A stretch of DNA of 64,000 nucleotides from Cymbomonas tetramitiformis (lineage: Eukaryota; Chlorophyta; Pyramimonadophyceae; Pyramimonadales; Pyramimonadaceae). The translations under genes were made by a program, and so were the position numbers. How positions within the stretch are numbered: position 1 is the stretch's first letter; each line of letters begins with the position of its first letter. Positions 10,338-22,100 of this stretch are shown here, piece by piece. The notes under the pieces were generated by a model. That model did not search any database, was not told where the DNA came from, and saw nothing but the letters and a program-made list of their open reading frames with translations. The stretch lies in assembly GCA_001247695.2 (NCBI GenBank), contig LGRX02027130.1, forward strand, positions 1 to 64,000, in the 5' to 3' direction.

Positions 10338-10485
10338 TTCGCCCTATGGATTGTGCGGAACAATCGTCCGCTCTGCATTGGGGAGAGCAACGCCGAACTC
10401 CGTGATATTTTTGATTTCATATTCCAGGGTGGGTACACCCCTCCTACATACAAGCTGGTAACTCAACTGATATTGGAATTATCCG
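10338..10485 (+). CDS. hAT transposase, exon 3 left part (split by retrotransposon)
   Basis: After the TTTGTAG acceptor the frame reads FALWIVRNNRPLCIGE, then FQGGYTPPTYKLVTQLILELS, the typical hAT region upstream of the catalytic core. It is cut after GAATTATCCG (10476-10485), the target duplication of the retrotransposon. The right half continues in the same phase at 24579. Confidence 0.85.
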
Positions 10486-10593
10486 AAAAAAGAAAAAAAG
10501 AAAAAACCACGCCCGTTGGGCGTATGAGTAAATTAATTTCCCCGGCCCTACTCTGGGCCGGACCGCCACGGGTGGCGGCCTTAATGGGACTAT

Positions 10594-13113
10594 TTATACT
10601 GGGTGGTTCTCATCTTTTTCCTTCTCTTGTTTCTCCTGTCTGAGCCTTCTGTATAGCTGGTAGGTGCTGTGAGCGTAGTTCACCGTCAGGTCATGTATCC
10701 TTTGCAGTGCCTGTACGGCTTCTTTTCTGTCGAGCCCGAGTTGCTCGAGTATGTCCCGGTTGTGTTTGTATACCGTGCCTGTTCTGCCCACCGCAAAGAC
10801 ATGGAGTTTGGCACGGAATCCATGTCTACGTAGCAGCTGTAGTAGTGGTCCATATTTCGTGTATTTTTCCAGAAGCTTGGGTCCCCATTTCTCGTCGTCG
10901 GTATGGGCCACCTCGATGAGGTGTAGGTTTTTGACTCTTGCTGGTGCTTCCTGTTGTGTACATTCCCATCCGTCTTCTAGGTCCTCCAGGCCCTCTATCA
11001 TGACTATGTCTACAAAGCTCGGTATTGTGTCGGGTCCATCATTTCTGCCTGGGTTGTTCTTTCCGTCGTGCCTGCATTGCCCTCTAGTAAGTATGTAGTT
11101 TGGTAGTACTCTTGGCTTAACGCCAGGGTCCCTCTTTTTTCCGGTGTAGGCAAGGACCTTGCATCCTCCTTTCCTGTGGTGGTCAAGTATGTGTTTAAGT
11201 TCGTCTGCGTGGGCGTCCGCCCTGTCCGAGAACATTCCCCGCATTTGTGGGTTGTCGCATCCACCTAGGGCGTGCCCCACTCTCATGAGGAAGCCCTTCG
11301 CGTAATCCACCCCTTTGTGCCGACATCCTTCCAGGGTGCACTTTCCGTTTCCTCCGGCTGAGTTTTTCGCTGTCTCGTAGTCTTGCGCTGGTAGTATTCT
11401 CAGCCTGCATTTGAGTATCGTTTTCCGCGCCGCAAAGGTGGCTCGTTTCCAGAAGCCGTTCGCTATTTTGTGTAGCGGCATGTCTCCCTTGAGGTGCCCC
11501 ATTGTTTCGTTCAGCCAGTTGTCGGTGGCCTTGTTCTCTTGGACCGGAGGGGCGTTCCTATTTTTCGTTCTGTTGTGAGTCCTGTCGTGCTTTCGTTGCT
11601 TCCATCTTGTTCTGGGCATCGGGTCCTGCATCATCGCATGGACTCTGGACTCCTCCGTGACCCGGTCATGGTGAGCTTGTCTTTCATTTGCCGGTCCCCC
11701 TTTAGGTGCTTCCCGCTGTTCAATGAGTTCATTGAGCATCTCAAAGGTTTCCTCATCATTGTGCTGCTTTTGGGTCACCTCGAGTCTCTCCACGAGTTCG
11801 TTGAGTTCCTCAAACACTTCTTCCCTCTCACGGGGTTGGGGTGGTGTCTCTGCAGGTGTGGGGTCGCTTCCCCGGGTGGGGCCTGTTCCGCCTTCTGTCT
11901 TCCTTTGGTCTTGTTGCTCGTGCATGTCTCTTAAAAGGAGCATCTCCTCATCCTCCCTTTGTTCCATCATGGCTGTTATTTGCCTGCCTTCTTCATCCCT
12001 GGTCTGGTCGGCCTGTTGCTGCCGGTTGGGCTTTGGGTCCCGCATCATTGCTTGCTCCTCTTCATTTTGCTGCGCTTGGTCATGGTGTGCTTCCCACCTG
12101 AAAATGTGCTGCGTTTTCAGTTGGTGGGTCCATGTTGTAGGTTCCCCTTGGAGCTCGGTAGTTTTTGCCGTGAGCCTGCTGTTACCTCGGGCTTGCCGTT
12201 CACGTAGTAACGTGGTCACATATTTCTGGACGGCGAGCTTTCCTCGTAGCTCTCTGCTGCCCGAGTCTTCATCTGGTACCATGGGTTTGACTTGTATTGT
12301 TTCGTTATTATCCCATGCCTCCGTGAAGGTCCCTGTAGTGCATGCTTGCTTGGCTGCTTCGTCTGCTTTTTCGTTTCCCGCAATTCCTGTATGTGCCTTG
12401 ACTTTCAGTATAGAGACCGTGTGCCCCGCTGCTACCAACGCTTCAATGTTGACCAGTATGGCATATAGGAGGTCTCTTTGCCGGTGGTGTTCCATGCTGT
12501 GGGGTTTTGTTCTCATGTTTTCCAGTTGTCTAATGGAGTTGGCACTGTCCGTGCAAATGGTGAGTCCTTCGCCACTTGGTGGCGGCGGGAGTGTGACTGC
12601 TTTCTGTATGGCAAGAAGCTCGGCTCTGTTCACCTCTTGGTCCTCACCTTCCCATCTAATCATGTGGGCCTCCCCTTCTCCGGACCTGGGGTCCCATACC
12701 GCAGCTCCTGAGGCCCATTCTTTGCCTCCTTCCTCTGTTTCAATTTCTCTCTTGCTGCCGTCCGTGTATAGGTACGAGGTCGCTTCGTGTGCCCTTTGAG
12801 GGGGGGGGTATGTCAGTTGGGCTGGTGTGTCACTCGGGGGTAGGTTCCTGGGGTCTTCTGTCTGGTCTCTAATTAGTTTCCATCTTCTCCCTTGGGCCCC
12901 CGGCTCGTGCTCGGGCCAGAAGTCGGCGGGGTATCTGACAATTTTTGACCTCGCCACTTTGTCCCATAGCGTTTGGGCGTCAGTCTGTCTTCTGAGTCTG
13001 GTGTGCGAGGTATTCGCTTCTATCACCTGTTGCACTGTGGGGGGGGTGAATGTCCCATTTCCCTCCCCTGCTACCGGGGAGGAGTTCCCATTTGGCTGGT
13101 CCATCCTCCACAT
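10594..13113 (-). CDS. Retrotransposon ORF2: RNase H and restriction-like endonuclease
   Basis: This ORF of 839 residues overlaps the end of ORF1 by 134 nt in the +1 frame. RNase H (about 12780-12340) shows YTDGS, NRAELLAIQKA, CTDSANS and KAHTGIAGNEKADEAAK, so all catalytic acidic residues appear present. A Q/E-rich, coiled-coil-like linker follows (about 12250-11500). The C-terminus has a CCHC-like cluster (KCTLEGC, then VGHALGGC) and a PD-(D/E)xK-like nuclease core: FVDIVMIEG, LIEVAHTDDEKW, LLEKYTKY and VGRTGTVYKHN. This matches the restriction-like endonuclease pattern of R2-type elements. It could be expressed by +1 frameshifting at a C8 run (13039-13046) or from its own ATG at 13113. Confidence 0.8.
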   Translation of the reverse strand: MWRMDQPNGNSSPVAGEGNGTFTPPTVQQVIEANTSHTRLRRQTDAQTLWDKVARSKIVRYPADFWPEHEPGAQGRRWKLIRDQTEDPRNLPPSDTPAQLTYPPPQRAHEATSYLYTDGSKREIETEEGGKEWASGAAVWDPRSGEGEAHMIRWEGEDQEVNRAELLAIQKAVTLPPPPSGEGLTICTDSANSIRQLENMRTKPHSMEHHRQRDLLYAILVNIEALVAAGHTVSILKVKAHTGIAGNEKADEAAKQACTTGTFTEAWDNNETIQVKPMVPDEDSGSRELRGKLAVQKYVTTLLRERQARGNSRLTAKTTELQGEPTTWTHQLKTQHIFRWEAHHDQAQQNEEEQAMMRDPKPNRQQQADQTRDEEGRQITAMMEQREDEEMLLLRDMHEQQDQRKTEGGTGPTRGSDPTPAETPPQPREREEVFEELNELVERLEVTQKQHNDEETFEMLNELIEQREAPKGGPANERQAHHDRVTEESRVHAMMQDPMPRTRWKQRKHDRTHNRTKNRNAPPVQENKATDNWLNETMGHLKGDMPLHKIANGFWKRATFAARKTILKCRLRILPAQDYETAKNSAGGNGKCTLEGCRHKGVDYAKGFLMRVGHALGGCDNPQMRGMFSDRADAHADELKHILDHHRKGGCKVLAYTGKKRDPGVKPRVLPNYILTRGQCRHDGKNNPGRNDGPDTIPSFVDIVMIEGLEDLEDGWECTQQEAPARVKNLHLIEVAHTDDEKWGPKLLEKYTKYGPLLQLLRRHGFRAKLHVFAVGRTGTVYKHNRDILEQLGLDRKEAVQALQRIHDLTVNYAHSTYQLYRRLRQEKQEKEKDENHPV

Positions 13114-16100
13114 GGAGGTTGCCGTCCTCCCACCAGGTTTCGATTTCTGTCTGTACGTTGTGGCACTGGGGGCAGAGGTCGTTTCTTATGTGCGGCATTG
13201 TGTTGCACATTCTTCCCATTGCATCCATCATGTCCTTTGTTTTAATTTCCGGGAATTCATATCTCTGCCATGGTCTTGTGTCAATAATGCAGTCGGTACC
13301 GGGGGTGCATCCTTTTTGGTTTGGTTCGTGCTTGTCATGCTGGTTCGCCTCCCTTGCCGGCTGCTTGGCGGTTGTGGTCGTGCGGACCTTGCTCTGCGGG
13401 CAGGTTGTGAGTGCCTGTCTTATGCAATCCGCAGCAGCGTCTGGGTCCCCGCAGTGGGCCTGCCACCCCGCTTTGTTGGCAACAATCAGTACCCTGAGGT
13501 TCCAGTTGCATTGCTTCGCTTGCTGGTGTGTGGCACCCATCCAGTGGTCAGGGGGCAGGAATGTGAATTTGCCTTGCGGTATTTCAAGCAGTTCGTGCAC
13601 CAGGTGCCCTGCATGTGCATTGTAAAGTTTCCTATAGGGGGTTTTTTCATACGTCGGGTATATTCCGACCCCGAATACCGGGTCCTGTGTGGTGGTGGCT
13701 GCAATGGCGAAGTCCAGTGCCTTCTTGAGGTCCTGTGGTGTGTATTCTGGGTTGAACTGGTAGGCCCCCAGTTTCATCCAGTTTGCAGTCCAGGCTGAGC
13801 CTCTGGCCCCGAACACCTTGTCTCTGTCATATTTGGCATAGTAGTTCGTGGTGTTGTGGTGGACATTGAGGGGTGAGGCGAATAGTTCAGTGTTGAGTCC
13901 GAATGCCTGCTGTAGTGCTCTTTGCATCTGGGCGGGGAACGTCCAGTGGTTTTGTAGGTTCTTTTTCCTCTCCTCCTTTTCTTCTTTGCTTGAGTATCTA
14001 ATAAGTAGGTGCCCTATTTCTTCCTCAAATGTCGAGACTTGTATTTTATGGTCCTCCCACATCTCGGTGCGTAGCGTGCGTTGGTGCGGGGTTTGGTGGT
14101 GTGTGGTACCCACTGCTTGGGTGTACCTTTCATGTAGCCTGAGAAGCTTCTCTTTTGTGAGGGTGCCTATGTACTTCCCGTTCCTGTGGTAGCTGTGGGC
14201 GAGGTCCCCTTCCATCCGCAGTTGGCAGTGGTGTTCTCTGTCGTCCGCAATGTCCTGGCCCGGGTTGGTTTCCGTCGGGTCCAGGGTGAGGTTTTCCGCA
14301 TGTAGTGTGGGCCAGGCCCGTCCCAGGTGGGGCCTACCGGCCAGTATCTCCTTGAGTCCTCTGGGGTGGGTTACTTGGGAGCCCCTGGCTCGTAGCCTTC
14401 TTGCCAGGGTTGGGAAGGTGGTCGCACTTTGGCCCCTTCGCTTTGCGAGTTTCAAGAAGTCGGTTATGGTTTCTCTTGTGCTCCACGAGTAGGAGTCTTC
14501 CCCTGTTGGGTGCCTCCACTGGGTTCTGTACTGTGTCACTTGGGAGTGCGGGTCCGTTGGGTCAATGAGTAGGGTCCTCATTGCCACTATTTCTTTCGGT
14601 TTGTCAATCGTTTGGCCCCTATCAAAGCTATCTGCCTCCATTTTTCTTGCCATGGGGTCTACCTCATCAATCCACTTAGTTTGTGGGTTTTCGTGGAAGT
14701 CTTGTGGGACTTCCTGCTCTTCCCCCCACGTTTGGCCGGTGGTTTCTGTCTCGTTTATTCTTGTGAGCGGGTGCAGGGAGAGTTGCCTATGAATCTCTTC
14801 TCTGGGGACCAGTCTCGCCTCCCATTCCGTCATTTTAGCCCGTAGTTGCTCCGGGTTGAGGCGCGGGAGGTTGGTTCGCATCGTGTGGGGGTCCAACGGC
14901 CCCTCACTGGGCATGCTCCTGTATTGTTGCTTCAGTCGTCGGTTTGTGAGGCTGTCATAGAAGTCCCCTGGCTTCGCTATGTTCCTCGGCTGGGCTTCGC
15001 AAAGGTATGGGTATAGGTGTGCCAGGCCTTTTGCTATGGCACTGCGGTCTGCGCTGAGGGTTGCATCTGTGCATTGTTCCCTGACGTTTACCTGACTAAT
15101 TGCGTGTTGGCCATCTCTGGTGGTAAGGAAGGCTAGGTCCGGGAAATGCGTGAATAGTTTAAGGCACGTCGTGAAATTTATCGCAGTCGGCGTGTCCTTG
15201 GGTACTGTGAGCTTGGCGGTTTGGTCTGTGTACATCGCCTGCCAGTCCGGAGGCGCCGGCAGGTCCCCATCCATCATTTTGCCAGCTTTTGTTTTTCTCG
15301 TGGTTCCTTCCATTTCTTTGTCAGACTTTCTTCTTGTCGCCCCTTTTAGTTGCTCCATTATCTTCGGTACTGGGGTCTGGAGTTGTTCGAGCATCCCTTC
15401 TGTTCCTTGGGGCGTAATGTTGTATCTGAGAAGGGCATTGAGTTTTCTTAGTGTGTTGTGTTTTGTCTGGTGTCCCCCCCAGAGTTTGTCAAGGTCTGTG
15501 CAATTCTTGCGTGTGGTGCAGTGGTATTCAATCAGTCCTCTGGTGGACCTGCTGACGTGGGACATTCTGAGTCTTGACCTCAGGTTTATTTGCCTCCACG
15601 CAGGGCCCCGTACGGCTCCTCTGTCCTCCTCACTGTGCATGGCTTCCAGCAGTCCGCTCCAAATTGCCTGGGCGTAGACTGCCTGGAGTGGCACCATGCC
15701 CAGTCCGAATCTTTCCTTTTCCTGTGTGGTGAAAATGTTCGGTGTTCCGTTACGGGGTAGGCCTTGTATGTTCTTTGTGGCCCCACCTATTACTTTGTTG
15801 AATTCATCTATTTCGCCCGCTGTGTAGAGGCCTAAGTGTAGTCCATATCTGAACTTTCCCAGTATTGCAGAGTGGAGGGAGTACTCTTTTTGGTCTGGGG
15901 TCAGCGGCGAGCGCAGTAGTGCTTGTATCCTGTGGTTCATTTCCTCCCTGGCAGCTTCCTTCTCCTTGTCCCATCTGCCTGTGAATGCCAGTAGTACTCC
16001 TAGGTATTTGTATGTGTCTCCCGGTTTGAGTATTTTGAAGTGGCTCAGCTCACCATCCACCCCAACCGTTTTGAGGTCCTTATGGAGTTGTTCTGGTATG

Positions 16101-19100
16101 GAGACCCCATTTTTTATGCCGGTTATGGCTGACTTGGTAAGGTTAATTTTGAGTTCACTCCATCGTGAGAATGTCTCTAGCTTGTGTAGCTGGGCCCGCA
16201 TGTGGAAAATCGTGGGGCATAGTATGAGCAGGTCATCGACGAATGCCCCTGCTGTCGTCCTGAGGGGGCCCAGTCTTTCCTGCTCGGCTGCATGTTTGTG
16301 TTGGTACCCATGCTCCCCCACCTCCAGCCATCTTAACAGTGGTTCCTGGTATATTATGAAGAGGAGGGGGCTCATGCTGTCTCCTTGGAGGAGACCTCTT
16401 TGCACCTGGACCGTTTCGTGAGAAGTTTCCCCCCCTACCCTGGTGTACATTGACATGGTGTCGTGACTTTGTGTACCTAGGACATCTCTCACTACTTGTG
16501 TAAGCTCATCAGGTATCCCAAGGTATTGCATTGTATGTAGCAGCTTGTTGTGGTCCACTGAGCCATATGCATTTTCGAAGTCAACATACAGGCCATGCAG
16601 TTCCCGTCCGGAGACATTTGCATCCTCTATTGCGTTGGTCACTCTCGTAAGTTGTCTGAGTGTGTTTCTTTTCTCTCTGGAGCCTTCCTGTGCCTGGGCC
16701 AGTATCCCCTGTGTTTCGCAGAACGTGGAGAGCATGTTTGCTATTTGCGAGGTGTATAGTTTGAATACTCCCTCCAGTAGGGCTATGGGCCTGTAGTTTT
16801 GCTGCAGGGTGACATCCCCCTTCTTGTGGTGAAAGCAGAATGTCCCTCTCTTCCAGGTGAGGGGGACGTGTTTGCTGTTCCACATCTCCAGCATGAGCGC
16901 ATGCAGGGCATCGTGGAAGTCCTCTGGCATGTACTTGAGAATTTCGTTAGGGGTTCTGGTGGGGCCTGGTGCCTTGTTGTTGTTTAGGGTGTGTACTGCT
17001 TTGCTGTAGCCCTGTCTACTTATCGTGAGGTCCATTCCCTTGGGGTCCGGTCTTGGTGCCTTTACAAGTCGCTCCTTGTGGGCTGGGTCTTCCCATGGTG
17101 GGGTTGCTAGGTCGGGTAGACTCCGGTGTTCCATCCTGTATGGTGCCGAGTGGGCCATGTGTTCCACTAGTGCGTTTGCAATGTTCTTGTGACCCACGGT
17201 TAGGTTGCCCTCCCTGTCCTGTAGGGCCTGTATATTCGCCGTGGGGGCATGGCCTGTTTCTTGTGCCTTGGCATAAATCCTTTTGTGGTACCGTTTCTGG
17301 TTGTTCCAGTATTCTCTCACTGTTTTGTCGTTATGCCTTTGTTTGGCTCGCTTCCAGTGCTGTTTGACCACTTTGTGTGCAGTCGACCTTTCTTTTTTGG
17401 CCTCCTCAGTGAGCCAGGAGACCCATTCCTTTGTGTCTGCGTTGTCCCTGTTTGTCGGGCCTTTTGTTTCTCCTTCCTTCAGGTGGCGGAGAGTGGTGTG
17501 TTCTGTGTGTGGGTTTCGTAGTTGTCGTTTGGTTTTCTTGTGCATCCGCATTTTGAGAATCGCGGCATCTCTTTCTTTTCTGTCCTTTTTGCTCATTAGT
17601 AGGTCCGTTGTCCCATGGGTGGAGGTTCTTCCAGTTATCACTGTCGGTAGCTCCTCATCCTTCAGCGCGCAATTATTTGCTCTGTTGAGTATACTCAGCA
17701 CTGCCTCTCCTGCTCTGTCTATTGTGGCATGTGCCACCTGCTTGTTGCCTTCTTCCCTGCATCGGGTGGCTGTCCCTATTATGTCTTTCAGCTTAGCAGT
17801 CCTGGCATAGTCGTGTGTTCTGAGGAGGACGCTTTGGAGGGTTTCCCTGTGGGCTTTGCTCAGGGGCGTGTTCAGTTTCACTTGCCCTGGGTGGGGGTCT
17901 TGGTCCACGTATGGTTCATGGGTGTCTATGCTGTCTAGCCGAAGGGTCGTAAGGCTAACCATCTCGTGGTCACTCGTGTGGTGCTGAGTGAGGTGTGCGG
18001 TGCTTCCCCTCTCGTATTGGGCCCGTTTGTCCTTCGGTGCTAGCCATCTGTCAATGTTTCTGTTCTCTGCCCAGTTCAGCGTGGTATTTACCGTTGGGCC
18101 TACATTATGGAGGTTCAACTCTTCCGCGAGCTTTTTCCATTGTTTGTCGGTTTTCGTTACCCTCTTTCCTGTGCTGGTGTTGCTTGCATTGAGGTCTCCT
18201 CCAACAATGACATGCTCGTTCGGTTTTTCCGCCGTTCTTCGGAACAGGTTGGCTGTGTACTTAAGTATCTTGTCTCTGGTTTTCCCCTCCTCTGCTCCCG
18301 GTGGGTTGTATATGCCCAGCACGTGGTACATTACTTCCCCGGGCAGGTGTAACACCACATGGAGCAGGTACCCCTCCAGGTGCCTCGCTGGGACTACATG
18401 GTGGTTGTGAGCGTGGCCGTAGGGTTTGCTAAGGAGTATGGCTACTCCTCCTTTCACTGGCTGTTCTGTAGTACTGCCTGCTTCTCTCGCCTCTGTTTTG
18501 GTGCCAATTGCAGTGTACTGCAGGTCTCTGAATTTCCTCATCACACTGTCGTGTGCATGCTTCACTTCCGTGAGCACCACCACTTGTAGGCCCAGTTGGT
18601 TCTGGTGCCTCTTCCTGACTGCCTCTGCTAGGTCGAGGCAGGCGTCACTTTGTCCTGCTATGTTCCATGTGAGCATGTGTAGGCGGTCTTCTCCTATCTC
18701 CCCCTTTTTTGGTTCCGTGAGGGGGGGCTGGTGTTTTCGGGGGTCGCTTGTTTCCAGTGCCTCCTGTTGCACTTCTTCGAATTTCTCCCATTGTGCAGTG
18801 GGTTCATCGCTTGTCTCTTCCCCCCCCTCGTCCGAGTGGGTTTCCATCTTTCCCTGCTCTCCTCGCGTGCGCTCATTGTCCCTTGCCTGGTTCATGGGGG
18901 TCAGTCTATGGAGCCATTTCCATAGTCCCTGTTGCTTTGTGTGTACTTTGTGCCCCCCCTCCTGGGTTCGTGGCGGTTGTGCCCCGGCTTGCGGGTTTGG
19001 GTTTGGGTCGTCAGTGGGTTCCCTGGCCCCTGTTATTTGCTGACTGCCCTCTGACGTTTGCTGTTGTCCTTCGGCGGCAGTTATTCTTTGCTTCACTGTG

Positions 19101-22100
19101 TGCTGTATCGACTTCCTGTAGGCATCCACCGCTGCTCTGTTGGTGGGTCCCCATTTGCTGACCGCCTCATTGAAGTGGGTGGGCCAGTGTCCCTCTGGGC
19201 ATGTTTCCTGGAAGTGCATCCATGCTTTGGTGGCCATCAGGGCCCATACCCCACAGCTGTAGTGGTCTTGTGCGCTTTGGTTGCCTACATTCATTAGTTC
19301 CACTGTTACTTGTCTGCTCAGTTTCCCTGCGAGGTGTTCTGCCCAGTTGGTCATTTCCGTTGTAAGTCGTTTTGTGTTGTGTAGGGTTGCTTTAGTTTTA
19401 CCATTCAAGGAATCATATATCCAGAGCTTAAGTTTGTCGTTTGCTTTGTCTGGTCCCGCCAGCACTACTCTCCAGTGTTTGCCATCGCAGACCGGTATGC
19501 AGAAGCCCCGGGAGTTCCCGAGTAGCTGCAGTGCCTTCGTCGTGTGCGGTTCTTTGTTGTTACCCGGTTTCAGTGTTTCTCTCATTGTGGCTATTACCAG
19601 GGGGGGCAATGGGTCATCTTCATACAGTGAGTGGGCATGTTGCATTTGGAACATGTTCAGTCGGCCCTTCTTTTCGAATAGTCCCTTCGTAGTGGTGTTG
19701 TACGGGTGTATTTCCGTGTGGTTCTGACTCCCCCCACCCGTCATGTTTGTTTTCCAGCACCGGGTGTGCCGCCTCATCCTTTGCTCAATCTCCCGCATTA
19801 GTGGTCTGCCTCTTGTTGGGGTGCCTTCTTTTATCGCAGTTACTGCGTGTTCCGGTCTCCTTGTTCTAACTAGGAAGGGTTTACCGTTACGGTAAATTAT
19901 CCTGAGTAACTTGTAGCCATGGGGTGGTCGTGTCCACCGTGCCGCTGCATTCCTCGCTGTGGTCCGTTTTCTTCGTATTCTGCGGCTACGCGTTATGTTG
20001 TTGCTGTTCGTGTTGTGTGTTCCCCACATGCGACCAGTTTTCCTACTTGTTGTTAGTGTAATTATCAGTATAGCGAGTATCGGGGTTATGGCAAATGCAG
20101 CCTTCCATAGTGGCCTGGTAGCCTCGTGTCGTGCCCCCCTTGGGTAGCGCGGTTCTGCTCCATGTCGTGTTGCTCTCCGGTTGTGTGGTGCTGCTCGCAT
20201 TCGTGAGTTTATGGTTACAGCGTTACATTGCCCTAAATTCCTTTCTGTAACACCCCTAGCACTTTTTCCAGGGTGGGCTCCGTTTTTTGTGTGTATTTTC
20301 GTGGTTGTGTAAAAATTTTGGGGCGTTTGGGCGTGTTTTCCAAAAAAGGTTGTTTTTACGTAGAGCAATTTCGGGAATTCGCTTGTGGTCGAATGTCGGC
20401 AGTTTGCTCTCATTTTTTGTGTGTGGCTGCCTCCCACTCTTCTTAGCATATTCCCAAAGTTTTTCGGCGTTCCTATCATTCTGCTGGCCTGTGTGGAGTC
20501 GGTTGTACCATTATTTGGTAGGGTTTCAGTAGGGTTGGTGCTTATATTGTGGTGGGGGCCCTTTGATTTACAGGGTGGGGGCTCATGTAGCTTGCCCCTG
20601 CTTGTTTGGCATAGTTTCTGGTCGGGGTGCTTGTTTCTACCCCCCCTCACCCGTTTTCGTTGCGTCCATTGTGCTTGTGTTGCCGTCGAGTTAACCGTTA
20701 CAGCGTTACACTGCCCTAAAGTCCCTGATGTAACGCCCTTGACATCTCTTTCTTGGTGGGCCCCCTTTGGTATATGTCGTCCCGTTGATGTGCCAAAATT
20801 TCGGGGGGTTTCGGAATGTTCTGCGAAATTTATCATTTTTACGTAGAGCAGTTTTAGGAATTCGCTTGTGGTCGAAGGTTGGCGGTCGGTCCTGACATTT
20901 CGCACATCGCTTTCCCTTGCTCTGTTGAGCCATCCTACAAAGTTTTTCGTCAACCCTTCCCACCCATCGGGTGCTGTGTGGCCATTTGTGGCCGTCCCTC
21001 TTAGGGTTACTGTAGGGTTCATACCATTATTGCTGGGGTTGCCAGTTATGTGGTGTGAAAAGTGGTTTAAGCTCGTGTTAATTTTTTTATCTTCGTGGTT
21101 ATCTTTGGGGACGTTATAACTGTATATGGTGTGGCCATTCTCGCTGAATATGGTATGGCCATTTCGCCTGTGCTCGGAGGTAGGCATATTAGCACATTTA
21201 TGGGCATGGGGGTCAGCGTAGTAGCTGCAGTTAGGTATATTAGTTTGTAGTAAGTTACCATGGTGAATTGACATTTTCCTTCCGAACGGTGTGTGGTTAA
21301 TGCTCGGTCCCTCGGCGTGGTCGGTGTGGGAAGTGCTTGCCGGGTGCATGCATTCACAGCATTTGTCAGTGGCAGTTGCAATGGCAGGCAGAGACAACAT
21401 AAATATTACTTTGAGTTGTAAGTTCAGGCTAACTTTACTAGGTCTGCTTTCAATATCCCTTCTCTTGCTATGAGGCCCTGCAGCTGGCTCTGTTATGCCA
21501 CCCTGTCTTGCAGGCCTGCTGCTTCCTTGGTCCTCTGCAGCACAGATGTTATTTGTTAGTGCAGTGGGGGTGTGATTCCACTGGCAGGGTGTGGTGGGTT
21601 GTGATGTGAGTTGGTCAGCAGGGCAGGGGGTTGTATGATTACTCACCTTTCTAGTGAGTGGCGGGGCTGATCGGGGGCTCTCAGGTTGTGCCCCCTCCTG
21701 TGCTGTCGCCTGTGCACCCCCTTGTGCCCTCCGCTTCGCCGGTGGCTCGGCGTCGATCGCCCGGCCCCCCGTGTTGGTTGCTGGTCTCTTTGGCGGGGGC
21801 TGGCTCCTCTTGGGGTCGGGTTTCTTGCCAGTGTAGGGGATGCCCCGGTACTGATCGTCCTCCTCTGCAGTCTGTGGTGATTTTTTCGTGAAGTGAAGTG
21901 GATGATCAGGTGCCTGTTGTTTTCCTTCTCCTGTCAGGCGATCGGTGAGTGCCTTGAGGGTGTTCACCATGGCACCACCGGTTTCCTGGTATGTTTTATG
22001 GAAGCCTCTTACCTCTTGAGTGATTTCTGTATGGCGCACCCCAGCGTTGCGCTCCTGTTCTCTGTGCAGGTCTCGGAGTTCGTCCAGTGTGACGGGCTTG

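Noticed and set aside
11723..12799. 358-codon plus-strand frame inside the retrotransposon
   Set aside because: It is antisense to ORF2 (RNase H region), Ser/Cys/Leu rich, and has no domain; the same applies to the many other plus-strand frames between 10700 and 24400.
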